Shown here piece by piece: positions 1 through 5,570 of a stretch of 6,391 nucleotides of DNA. The stretch spans positions 1-6,391 of the forward strand of contig JAUXFJ010000094.1 of assembly GCA_030620065.1 (NCBI GenBank), written 5' to 3'. This stretch comes from Anaerolineaceae bacterium. Lineage in GTDB: Bacteria; Chloroflexota; Anaerolineae; Anaerolineales; Anaerolineaceae. The translations under genes and the position numbers were made by a program. A model generated the notes under the pieces. That model saw only the letters and a program-made list of their open reading frames with translations. It had not been told where the DNA came from and ran no database searches. Within the stretch, counting starts at the first letter, position 1, and every line of letters begins with the position of its first letter.

Positions 1-1190
1 ATTCGGCCTACTGTAGCACCGTGGGAACATCTAACATCATCCGCCAGAATCTCAAGTCCCGGGATGGAATCAGCCCGCGCTTTTTTGCTTAATACTAAAT
101 TCTTGTTGCTCTGATAGCCATCCGTTTTAACGGCATTGGGAGCAACATAGATCATCCCCTGCCATACCGAGCGGCTGCTGCCAAATAAAGCACCCTTATA
201 CAGCAAATCGCTCGTTGTATATGGTGCCAAATGGTTTTGCTGCGTATCATGATCAAGATGCTGATGATCATCACAGAAATAAAAACCTGTCATCCTTGCG
301 CGAGCGCCGGATCCTAACAGATCAATATCTAAAAAACACTTGCTGAGTCTTGTGCCAATCGCTCCGAAAACCCAATCAAGCATCCCATCGCGTGACACCT
401 GTGCCCTTTCATGAGAAAACGACCAGACGTGTTCACCCCAGGATTGCAGTTCAATAAAATTCAACTTGGCGCCTTCGCCTACGTGAAGTTCGACAACACC
501 GGAATGGAAAGCTTGTTCACTTTCAAGAAACGTAGATGAAGCTGACTCGTGCACGAATGTAACCGAGGCGCCCTCCTCCAACCACACAAAGATATGAGAT
601 AGTGTAGCAGAAAAAGCAGGCGCTCCCCATATCAAGCTGTAGAATGGCGCTTCAATAACAACATACTTAGGCACATATAGGAACACACCATGTTGCCCTA
701 AAGCAGATGCCAATGCGGCGAATTTGCCATCCTTTGCCTGAACAATTTTCCCTAGGAGGTCTGAGAGCAGCTGCGGGTTGTTTTCTTCAGCTGATCTAAA
801 ATCAGTATAGAGCACGCCCTTCTCTGCCGCGTCTTCTGACAAAGTTTGCTGAATGTCATTACCATTTAAGATGATCTGTCCAGCATAATTTTCATCCTTA
901 AAAGGCTTTAGGTATTGTCCATCCGGGGTAGTGAAATCGCTTTTACTTAATTGCTCTATTCTGCGGAATTTATCAATTGCGAGCGCACGAATATCCGTCC
1001 GACGCCAAGGCTCTTCTTTTCCACTCGGGAAAGGCAAGTTTTTGTAAGCATCCCAAGATGATTGATGGTACATATTCAATGCGTCAGTCAGCTGTCGTGG
1101 AAGGTCCTGCTGATCAAAGCTGAATTCTTTTATAACAGCTCGACGCTTAATTTGAGACACTCTCTTGATGATCTTTGGCTTCTCTGTCAT
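1..1190 (-). CDS. sufD: SufD, Fe-S cluster assembly scaffold subunit (C-terminus cut by window edge)
   Basis: SufD pairs with SufB on a SufC dimer to form the cytosolic SufBC2D complex, where nascent Fe-S clusters are built. I translated this frame by hand: an ATG at 1188-1190 opens a stop-free frame to the window edge, giving 396 codons. SufD proteins are usually about 420-450 residues, so only a short C-terminal tail is missing. Recognisable features are the N-terminal EEPWRRTDIRAL segment near residue 60, a middle beta-helix core (FAALASALGQHGVFLYVPK, then a VELHVGEGAKLNFIELQSW stretch), and the C-terminal LEILADDVRCSHGATVG motif. In that motif Cys388 and His390 match the position of E. 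coli SufD Cys358/His360; His360 is implicated in cluster formation at the SufB-SufD interface. It lies 26 nt downstream of sufB with AAAGGG as a likely ribosome binding site, so it is the third gene of a sufCBD operon. Identity is secure from both motif and context. Confidence 0.95.
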   Translation of the reverse strand, partial: MTEKPKIIKRVSQIKRRAVIKEFSFDQQDLPRQLTDALNMYHQSSWDAYKNLPFPSGKEEPWRRTDIRALAIDKFRRIEQLSKSDFTTPDGQYLKPFKDENYAGQIILNGNDIQQTLSEDAAEKGVLYTDFRSAEENNPQLLSDLLGKIVQAKDGKFAALASALGQHGVFLYVPKYVVIEAPFYSLIWGAPAFSATLSHIFVWLEEGASVTFVHESASSTFLESEQAFHSGVVELHVGEGAKLNFIELQSWGEHVWSFSHERAQVSRDGMLDWVFGAIGTRLSKCFLDIDLLGSGARARMTGFYFCDDHQHLDHDTQQNHLAPYTTSDLLYKGALFGSSRSVWQGMIYVAPNAVKTDGYQSNKNLVLSKKARADSIPGLEILADDVRCSHGATVGR

Positions 1191-1216
1191 CTCAAATGCG
1201 CCCTTTATTTAATATC

Positions 1217-2632
1217 TTATCCAACCGAACCTACCATCTGTAGCCGGATTAAACTATTCATTTCAATTGCATATTCCATTGGCAGTTCTTTAACCAAAGG
1301 TTCTATGAAACCGGAGACGACCATCGTTGCAGCTTCTTCCTCACTCAAGCCACGGCTCTGCAAATAAAACAGCTGTTCTTCACCGATTTTGGACACAGTT
1401 GCTTCATGTCCAATTGACACATCTTCAGCATCAATTTCAATATATGGATAAGTATCTGATCTGGATTGAGGATCCAGGAGCAGAGCATCACAAACTACAT
1501 TTGCCTTGACGCCCTCAGCCTCAGGATACACTTTTAACAACCCTCGGTATGATGATCGTCCATTGCCTCTGCTGATAGATTTGGAGGTGATCTTGCTGCT
1601 GGTATGCGGTGCAAAATGGATCATCTTTCCGCCAGCATCTTGGTGCTGGTTTGGTCCTGCAAAGGCCACAGAAAGAACTTCCCCGTGTGCACCGGGTCCC
1701 ATCAAGTAGCAGGAAGGATATTTCATAGTAACTTTCGAACCCAAATTCGCATCAACCCACTCCATTATGCCTCCCTCATGCACAACCGATCGCTGTGTTA
1801 CCAGGTTGTAGACATTGGTTGACCAATTTTGAATGGTTGTGTAGCGCACGCGTGCGTTCTTCTTTACAATGATCTCGATCACGCCGCTGTGTAATGAGTA
1901 CGATGAGTACAAAGGTGCCGTACAGCCTTCAACGTAATGCACCTGTGAACCCTCATCCGCGATGATCAATGAACGTTCAAACTGCCCGAAATCGGCGCTA
2001 TTCATACGGAAGTATGCCTGTAAAGGAAGATCAACTTTCACACCAGGAGGTATATAGACAAAAGACCCACCTGACCACACAGCGCTGTTTAAAGCCGCGA
2101 ATTTATTATCTCCGATTGGAACAACGGTCGAAAAATACTCACGGAAAAGGTCAGGATACTGCCGCAAGCCATTTTCAATGCTTAAGAAGATCACACCCTG
2201 TTTTTCAAGTTTTTCTTGGATGCTGTGGTAGATCATTTCCGATTCATATTGAGCGCCAACACCTGCTAAAAATTTCTGCTCTGCCTCAGGGATGCCTAAA
2301 CGATCAAAAGTAGTTTTAATTGAATCGGGAACATCCTCCCAGGTCTTCCCCTCTCGTTCAGATGGTTTAATATAAAAATAGATATCTTCAAGATTAAGAG
2401 CTGAAAGATCTGGCCCCCAATTTGGCATGGGGCGTTCCTGAAAATGCCTTAATGCCTTTAGTCGAAAGTCAAGCATCCAGGCCGGTTCACCCTTTAATGC
2501 AGAAATCTGCTGAACAACCTCCTTGTCCAACCCCTTGCGACTCCTGAATACATAGTTTTCAGGGTCCTTAAAACCATGTTTGTAATCTCCACCTAATTGG
2601 TTCAGGATATCCTTGTGCGTTTCTTTACTCAT
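1217..2632 (-). CDS. sufB: SufB, Fe-S cluster scaffold subunit
   Basis: SufB is the main scaffold subunit of SufBC2D, receiving persulfide sulfur and iron and carrying the nascent cluster. From the ATG at 2632 it is 471 residues, the family's usual length, starting MSKETHKDIL. The same frame extends upstream to an ATG at 2653 and a TTG at 2656 (478 or 479 residues). I prefer 2632 because family members begin near this point and a GGGG sits 6 nt upstream; the upstream starts lack a clear Shine-Dalgarno. Numbering from 2632, visible landmarks are the YKHGF-DPENYVF N-terminus, NKFAALNSAVWSGGSFVYIPPGV (about 176-198), the VEGCTAP motif with Cys237 (equivalent to E. coli Cys254), QNWSTNVYN (268-276), and GHEATVSKIGEEQLFYLQSRG (about 408-428). 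The position of E. coli Cys405 is Ser390 here (QSRSDT) and that of Lys303 appears to be Gln (VTQRS). It lies downstream of sufC and 26 nt upstream of sufD. Confidence 0.96.
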   Translation of the reverse strand: MSKETHKDILNQLGGDYKHGFKDPENYVFRSRKGLDKEVVQQISALKGEPAWMLDFRLKALRHFQERPMPNWGPDLSALNLEDIYFYIKPSEREGKTWEDVPDSIKTTFDRLGIPEAEQKFLAGVGAQYESEMIYHSIQEKLEKQGVIFLSIENGLRQYPDLFREYFSTVVPIGDNKFAALNSAVWSGGSFVYIPPGVKVDLPLQAYFRMNSADFGQFERSLIIADEGSQVHYVEGCTAPLYSSYSLHSGVIEIIVKKNARVRYTTIQNWSTNVYNLVTQRSVVHEGGIMEWVDANLGSKVTMKYPSCYLMGPGAHGEVLSVAFAGPNQHQDAGGKMIHFAPHTSSKITSKSISRGNGRSSYRGLLKVYPEAEGVKANVVCDALLLDPQSRSDTYPYIEIDAEDVSIGHEATVSKIGEEQLFYLQSRGLSEEEAATMVVSGFIEPLVKELPMEYAIEMNSLIRLQMVGSVG

Positions 2633-2676
2633 CCTCAGCCCCGCATCGTTCATCAAAGCTGGTTCGCATGCAAGTT

Positions 2677-3447
2677 TTACACAGATTCTGCATATTTTTC
2701 ACGAACCCAATCGTATTCGTGTTCTTCAAGATAATGAGCAAGTTCAGAATTGCCGGACTCAACTATCCGTCCGTCAAACATGACATGCACAAATTGTGGC
2801 TGGATGTAATTCAAGATGCGCTGATAATGCGTGATTACCAGTATGCCCAGGTCATCCCCATTTAGCTTATTAACACCATCGGAGACAATCCGCACAGCAT
2901 CAATATCAAGACCTGAATCTGTTTCATCAAGGATTGCAAACCGTGGTTCAAGTACCGCCAATTGAAGGACTTCAGCACGTTTCTTTTCACCACCCGAAAA
3001 ACCTTCATTCAAATAGCGCCCCCCAAAAGAATAATCCATTTTTAACAAGTCCATCTTTGATTTAAGCAGCTTGCGGAATTTTATAATAGGTATACCCTTA
3101 TCATCTGGGTTCTCCCTTTTCACTTTAGCATTTAAGGCACTGCGCAAAAAATTCGCAACGCTAACACCCGGTAAAGCAACAGCATGTTGGAATGCTAAAA
3201 ATAATCCTCGATGAGCACGCTCATCCGGGCTAAGGTCAATAATGCTCTCACCATCGATTAATACATCGCCTTCAATGATTGAATATGCTGGGTGACCCAT
3301 CACAGTATATGCTAGGGTCGATTTGCCAGTGCCATTCGGTCCCATAATAGCATGCACTTCCCCTTGGCTTATCGTCAAGTCTAAACCCTTGAGGATTATC
3401 GTATCATCAACCTTGACATATAAATTCTTAATTACAAGACTTGCCAT
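2677..3447 (-). CDS. sufC: SufC, ABC-type ATPase of the Suf complex
   Basis: SufC is a soluble ABC ATPase; a dimer binds SufB and SufD, and ATP-driven SufC dimerisation reshapes the scaffold for cluster assembly. It is not a membrane transporter component despite the fold. The 256-residue protein is full length (family about 245-265). Motifs in order are Walker A GPNGTGKST (36-44), Q-loop Gln87 in LAFQHAVALPG, signature FSGGEKKRAEVLQ (150-162) in the SufC-specific form, Walker B FAILDE (170-175), D-loop SGLD (178-181) and the switch His207. The C-terminal EYDWVREKYAE is also SufC-like. The ATG at 3445-3447 is preceded by AGGGACAGG within about 12 nt. It is the first gene of the minus-strand suf operon, with a strong promoter roughly 85 nt upstream. 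The gap to sufB is 23-44 nt depending on the sufB start chosen. Confidence 0.97.
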   Translation of the reverse strand: MASLVIKNLYVKVDDTIILKGLDLTISQGEVHAIMGPNGTGKSTLAYTVMGHPAYSIIEGDVLIDGESIIDLSPDERAHRGLFLAFQHAVALPGVSVANFLRSALNAKVKRENPDDKGIPIIKFRKLLKSKMDLLKMDYSFGGRYLNEGFSGGEKKRAEVLQLAVLEPRFAILDETDSGLDIDAVRIVSDGVNKLNGDDLGILVITHYQRILNYIQPQFVHVMFDGRIVESGNSELAHYLEEHEYDWVREKYAESV

Positions 3448-3494
3448 AAACCTGTCCCTATTCCAAAACCAAGAAAGTTACTGTTTTTTAGCCT

Positions 3495-3509
3495 ATTATT
3501 ATCCAAATT
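3495..3509 (-). promoter_or_regulatory. Candidate operator copy A in the suf leader
   Basis: On the minus strand this reads AATTTGGATAATAAT. It shares the core T(T/A)GGATAATAAT with copy C upstream of the regulator gene, differing at one base. It falls about 20-30 nt downstream of the predicted suf transcription start, where a bound repressor could block elongation or open-complex formation. It is a diverged copy in AT-rich DNA, so its role is less certain than that of copies B and C. Confidence 0.4.
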
Positions 3510-3533
3510 ATCGTATTATAATAAAGCAAAGAG

Positions 3534-3562
3534 ATTATAGCACGCCCAAATATATATGTCAA
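3534..3562 (-). promoter_or_regulatory. sufCBD promoter, near-perfect sigma70 with extended -10
   Basis: Read on the minus strand, TTGACA (3562-3557) and TATAAT (3539-3534) are separated by exactly 17 nt, and TGC directly before TATAAT makes an extended -10. Both hexamers match consensus fully. The predicted transcription start is near 3527, giving an 80-nt leader before the sufC ATG. So strong a core promoter suggests that output is set by repression, consistent with the candidate operators on both sides of it. Confidence 0.88.
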
Positions 3563-3575
3563 TATTTAGGATAAT
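3562..3575 (+). promoter_or_regulatory. Candidate operator copy B abutting the suf -35 box
   Basis: The plus strand reads ATATTTAGGATAAT, identical over 14 bases to 4429-4442 upstream of the SufR-like gene. It touches the suf -35 hexamer, sharing one base with it, so a protein bound here would interfere with or contact RNA polymerase. No strong dyad is visible within the 14-mer. Binding by the SufR-like protein is inference from the shared sequence and the gene context. Confidence 0.5.
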
Positions 3576-3619
3576 TATATATAATATTAACCAATGATAT
3601 CCCAGTATGGATTGGAAAA

Positions 3620-3638
3620 CGCACAATGATGAGGTGCG
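3620..3638. repeat. Small hairpin in the suf upstream region
   Basis: CGCAC (3620-3624) and GTGCG (3634-3638) form a perfect 5-bp stem with a 9-nt loop, flanked by A-rich sequence on both sides. It is not followed by a T run on the plus strand. It could be part of a structured transcript that ends at the 3794-3836 terminator, or be without function. Confidence 0.35.
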
Positions 3639-3725
3639 AAAAGTTCAGCATTTATCCATAACAAAACAAAGAATATCAATTTTATCGATGAAAAAGCAAT
3701 GAAATTCTTGAAAAACAAACATGCC

Positions 3726-3754
3726 ATGACCCATCTCATAAAAAGATGGGGCAT
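3726..3754 (-). terminator. Hairpin, possible weak terminator downstream of the DUF4332 gene
   Basis: ATG-A-CCCATCT (3726-3736) pairs with AGATGGG-G-CAT (3744-3754): 11 positions with one mismatch and a 7-nt loop. On the minus strand the stem is followed, after a short gap (GGCATG), by TTTGTTTTTC, so it could act as a poor intrinsic terminator for the DUF4332 transcript, about 165 nt past that stop codon. The gap before the T run weakens this, and it may just be an RNA structural element. Confidence 0.35.
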
Positions 3755-3793
3755 AATTATTTAACTGTGTCTTATATTAATGGTCTCCAACTT

Positions 3794-3836
3794 AATAGCA
3801 AGAAAACTCTTCCCCACAAGTTTTCCTGCTATTTTT
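3794..3836 (+). terminator. Plus-strand intrinsic terminator with no upstream gene
   Basis: The arms at 3794-3808 and 3819-3833 form a 15-bp stem with one A-C mismatch (3801/3826) and a 10-nt loop. The plus strand then continues with a T run (3832-3836, partly inside the stem), the classic rho-independent layout. On the minus strand the stem is followed by AAGTTGG, with no T tract, so it does not suit the DUF4332 gene. Either an unannotated plus-strand transcript ends here, or it stops antisense transcription from the suf promoter region before it enters the DUF4332 gene. Confidence 0.65.
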
Positions 3837-3917
3837 ACTCGATTATCTAGATTCTAGCATGCGCAAGCTCAATAACTGACTTGCAGAATGCTGCTTATAA
3901 AATCTCATGTTATCAGT

Positions 3918-4322
3918 TTAGTAGTGAACCGCGCGCGGCAATCTTTTCGCTTGATCTACCCATCTGGTTACTTCAGAGAGACTAGGCACTCGACGAACAA
4001 GCTTCTTCTTATTATTGACTTCAATGATCTTGGCATACAAATTATCAGCTCTGCGTTGTGCTAGCTCAACAACAGTATCAACGCCCGCCTCTTCAAGAAG
4101 GTCCGAATATTCTTCAGCGACTCCTTTGATGCGGTAAAGATCAGCGTGATTGACCCACTCGAGGATGTAAGTCTTATCAATACTGGATTTCCGGGATAAT
4201 TCTTCACGCCCTCGCGGGGTTGCGCCGGCACTTAGTAATGCCTCAACCGTACGAATACCGGCTTTAACGAGCTTCTCAGTATAAACTGGTCCAATGCCTT
4301 CAATATCAATTATTTTGGTCAT
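3918..4322 (-). CDS. DUF4332 helix-hairpin-helix protein of unknown function
   Basis: This 134-residue protein has the pattern of DUF4332: tandem helix-hairpin-helix units such as those found in non-sequence-specific DNA-binding proteins. The first is IEGIGPVYTEKLVKAGI (about 7-23), followed by TVEALLSAGATPRGREELS, where family members usually have a similar segment. The second unit is IKGVAEEYSDLLEEAGVDTV (about 65-84), followed by a helical tail ending KRLPRAVHY. No catalytic residues, signal peptide or membrane segment are visible, so it should be cytosolic. The ATG at 4320-4322 has a good GGGAG ribosome binding site 5 nt upstream. It is a single-gene unit in the same direction as sufCBD, but separated from it by 470 nt and with its own promoter. 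The family function is not established, and a link to Fe-S biogenesis rests on position alone. Confidence 0.88.
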   Translation of the reverse strand: MTKIIDIEGIGPVYTEKLVKAGIRTVEALLSAGATPRGREELSRKSSIDKTYILEWVNHADLYRIKGVAEEYSDLLEEAGVDTVVELAQRRADNLYAKIIEVNNKKKLVRRVPSLSEVTRWVDQAKRLPRAVHY

Positions 4323-4362
4323 AATAGCTCCCTTTCTATAATCAATTGGCTGAACAAGAATA

Positions 4363-4371
4363 ATTATAGCA
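4363..4371 (-). promoter_or_regulatory. Extended -10 promoter element for the DUF4332 gene
   Basis: On the minus strand TGCTATAAT is a full extended -10, placing the transcription start near 4356 and giving a leader of about 34 nt. No good -35 hexamer lies 16-18 nt upstream, which an extended -10 can tolerate. The 11-base sequence CGTGCTATAAT (4363-4373) is identical to the one in the suf promoter (3534-3544). Confidence 0.65.
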
Positions 4372-4428
4372 CGTCAATTGAATTTTAATTACTCTTTACT
4401 ATTGAACGATTAACCTTGCTTGTATAAT

Positions 4429-4442
4429 ATATTTAGGATAAT
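4429..4442 (+). promoter_or_regulatory. Candidate operator copy C upstream of the SufR-like gene
   Basis: ATATTTAGGATAAT here is an exact 14-base match to copy B at the suf promoter, in the same absolute orientation. It ends 11 nt before the -35 box of the regulator promoter. The extension GGATAATAAT also matches copy A. An imperfect dyad AGGAT-N4-ATCTT can be drawn around it (one mismatch) but is not kept in the other copies. A shared binding site for the adjacent regulator is the simplest reading. Confidence 0.5.
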
Positions 4443-4453
4443 AATCTTATTTA

Positions 4454-4482
4454 TTGACAATTATTTTATTCTAATTTATACT
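4454..4482 (+). promoter_or_regulatory. Sigma70 promoter of the SufR-like/MIP18 operon
   Basis: TTGACA (4454-4459) and TATACT (4477-4482) are separated by exactly 17 nt; the -35 is perfect and the -10 matches 5 of 6. The predicted start near 4489 falls inside the perfect palindrome at 4485-4502 and gives a leader of about 35 nt before the ATG. The AGGAA ribosome binding site is at 4511-4515, 8 nt upstream of the start codon. Confidence 0.8.
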
Positions 4483-4484
4483 AC

Positions 4485-4502
4485 AAATCATAAATATGAT
4501 TT
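4485..4502. promoter_or_regulatory. Perfect 18-bp palindrome over the regulator transcription start, likely operator
   Basis: AAATCATA (4485-4492) and TATGATTT (4495-4502) are exact inverted repeats around a 2-nt centre. The site begins 2 nt after the -10 box and covers the predicted +1, a standard position for an autorepressor operator. The 2-nt centre is too short for an RNA hairpin loop, which favours recognition as DNA by a dimer. It does not resemble the cyanobacterial SufR site as I recall it (CAAC-N6-GTTG), and I do not see a second perfect copy at the suf promoter. Confidence 0.6.
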
Positions 4503-4523
4503 TTTTAATCAGGAACGTTTTTT

Positions 4524-5144
4524 ATGAAAAGTACCCGCGATAAAATTCTTAAAACCCTGCTCCTGCATCCTGGGTCAACGATCCTTGATCTTGCAGAGTC
4601 TGTGGGTATAAACGGTATCTCCGTACGTCACCACCTAACCAGCCTTCAGGCTGAAAGGATGGTATTCGCTGAAGAAGAACGTCACGGTGTTGGCCGCCCT
4701 CGGCTGATCTATACATTGACTGAACTGGGAATGGAACAATTTCCAACTAATTATCTAAAACTTACAAATCGTTTACTTGAACAAATCAAGCAATTTTTAC
4801 CAGATCAACAAGTTGATGATCTCTTCGTAAAACTGGCGCAAAGCCTTGCTGCCAATTATCAGGATGATATTAATGCGCTCTCTATGGATAATCGTCTGGA
4901 TCAACTAAAGGATATCCTCGCCAAAGAAGGTTTTATAATCGAATGGACGCATAAAGATGGGCAATATGAGATCCATGGGATCAGCTGCCCGTATCATCAT
5001 ATCGGTTTAGCACATCCCGAAGTATGTAAGACCGACCAAACAATTATGTCCACGCTGCTCTCAAAACCGTTAATAATGACAGAATGCATACTTAACGGAG
5101 ATGCGCACTGCACCTATGTAATAGACACATCCGTTGAAGGTTAA
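4524..5144 (+). CDS. SufR-like winged-helix regulator with four C-terminal cysteines
   Basis: This is a 206-residue ArsR/DeoR-type regulator resembling SufR, the repressor that senses Fe-S clusters in cyanobacteria and actinobacteria. The N-terminal helix-turn-helix spans about 17-46 (LDLAESVGINGISVRHHLTS) and is followed by a wing with HGVGRPRLIYTLTELG (about 54-69). A helical linker likely used for dimerisation follows (about 75-135). The C-terminal domain carries Cys155, Cys168, Cys188 and Cys196, spaced C-X12-C-X19-C-X7-C, suited to binding a [4Fe-4S] or related cluster. Cyanobacterial SufR is described as C-X12-C-X13-C-X14-C, so the third cysteine is shifted here. It has its own strong promoter with a palindrome at +1 and is followed 8 nt later by a MIP18-family gene. 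Control of sufCBD is inferred from proximity and the shared candidate operator. The symbol is left blank because the spacing differs from classical SufR. Confidence 0.88.
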   Translation: MKSTRDKILKTLLLHPGSTILDLAESVGINGISVRHHLTSLQAERMVFAEEERHGVGRPRLIYTLTELGMEQFPTNYLKLTNRLLEQIKQFLPDQQVDDLFVKLAQSLAANYQDDINALSMDNRLDQLKDILAKEGFIIEWTHKDGQYEIHGISCPYHHIGLAHPEVCKTDQTIMSTLLSKPLIMTECILNGDAHCTYVIDTSVEG

Positions 5145-5152
5145 TCCATACT

Positions 5153-5503
5153 ATGCCTGATGAACCTCAAAGCAACTTACCTGTCTGGAAAATCCAGGAA
5201 ACCCATCCGGAAAAACTCAACACTATAACCGAAGGCTTATCCAGTATCGCTGACCCTGAATTAGGGTATAACATCATACAACTAGGCTTGATACGGAATG
5301 TGGAGATCAAAGAAGATCACGCCTTGGTGACCATGATCCTTACCACGCCCTTTTGTCCATATGGTCCATCAATGCTGGAAGCCGCCAGAAAAAAAACTGA
5401 GCTGGTCTTGAGTATACCTGCCAAGATCAATTACGGAACTGAAAGTTGGGACCCCACAATGATGGAAGATGGATTGATAGACAATTGGGGTTTATACGGA
5501 TAA
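5153..5503 (+). CDS. MIP18/DUF59 (SufT-type) Fe-S cluster assembly factor
   Basis: This 116-residue protein belongs to the MIP18 (DUF59) family, whose members (SufT, the N-terminal domain of some ApbC/Mrp proteins, eukaryotic CIA2) help mature or deliver Fe-S clusters. Diagnostic features are DPELGYNIIQLGLI (34-47) and the TTPFCPYGP loop (64-72) with the conserved Cys68. They are followed by the C-terminal WDPTMMEDGLIDNWGLYG, like the family's W-P-MM segment. It has no membrane segment and should be cytosolic. The ATG lies 8 nt after the regulator stop, and the only ribosome-binding-like sequence (GAAGG, 5136-5140) is inside the regulator's last codons, which suggests translational coupling in a two-gene operon. 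It is a stand-alone domain, not fused to a ParA-like ATPase. The exact role within the family (SufT versus another carrier) cannot be set from sequence alone. Confidence 0.88.
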   Translation: MPDEPQSNLPVWKIQETHPEKLNTITEGLSSIADPELGYNIIQLGLIRNVEIKEDHALVTMILTTPFCPYGPSMLEAARKKTELVLSIPAKINYGTESWDPTMMEDGLIDNWGLYG

Positions 5504-5519
5504 AACGAATCCTTTGCTA

Positions 5520-5534
5520 ACCTTCTCTGAAGGT
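5520..5534 (+). terminator. Short hairpin after the MIP18 gene, possible terminator
   Basis: ACCTTC (5520-5525) and GAAGGT (5529-5534) form a 6-bp stem with a 3-nt loop, 16 nt past the MIP18 stop. The T-rich TTGTTATTTT follows only after a gap of about 10 nt, so it is a weak intrinsic terminator at best. It lies in the 67-nt gap between two convergent genes, where termination in both directions is expected. Confidence 0.3.
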
Positions 5535-5570
5535 CAATGAGGGATTGTTATTTTAAGATCTTCCAATCAA

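Larger units (their letters stand above)
3448..3917. other. Gene-free regulatory region between sufC and the DUF4332 gene
   Basis: This 470-nt stretch is AT-rich and contains no convincing protein gene. It holds the suf promoter, two candidate operator sites, three hairpins (3620-3638, 3726-3754, 3794-3833) and a possible weak plus-strand -10 element (TATAAT, 3580-3585). The hairpin at 3794-3833 is followed by a T run on the plus strand, the wrong orientation for either flanking minus-strand gene. The rest, about 3840-3917, shows nothing I can name. Confidence 0.8.

Noticed and set aside
1062..2313. Several plus-strand open frames of 60-114 codons lying opposite sufB and sufD
   Set aside because: They overlap strongly conserved minus-strand Suf genes, match no family, and lack ribosome binding sites; they are antisense shadows.
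2633..2656. Upstream sufB starts at ATG 2653 or TTG 2656
   Set aside because: They add 7-8 residues not typical of the family and lack a clear ribosome binding site, though they cannot be excluded.
3607..3702. A 31-codon plus-strand open frame starting MDWKTHNDEVRK
   Set aside because: No Shine-Dalgarno, no recognisable family, and it lies over a hairpin in AT-rich intergenic DNA. Short frames of this size are expected by chance.
4402..4428. A second possible plus-strand promoter, TTGAAC-N15-TATAAT, upstream of the regulator
   Set aside because: The 15-nt spacer is short and there is no proper extended -10; the downstream TTGACA-N17-TATACT is far better. It may contribute, but I do not list it.
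4549..4746. A 65-codon minus-strand frame inside the regulator gene
   Set aside because: It is antisense to the conserved helix-turn-helix region and has no recognisable domain or upstream signals.
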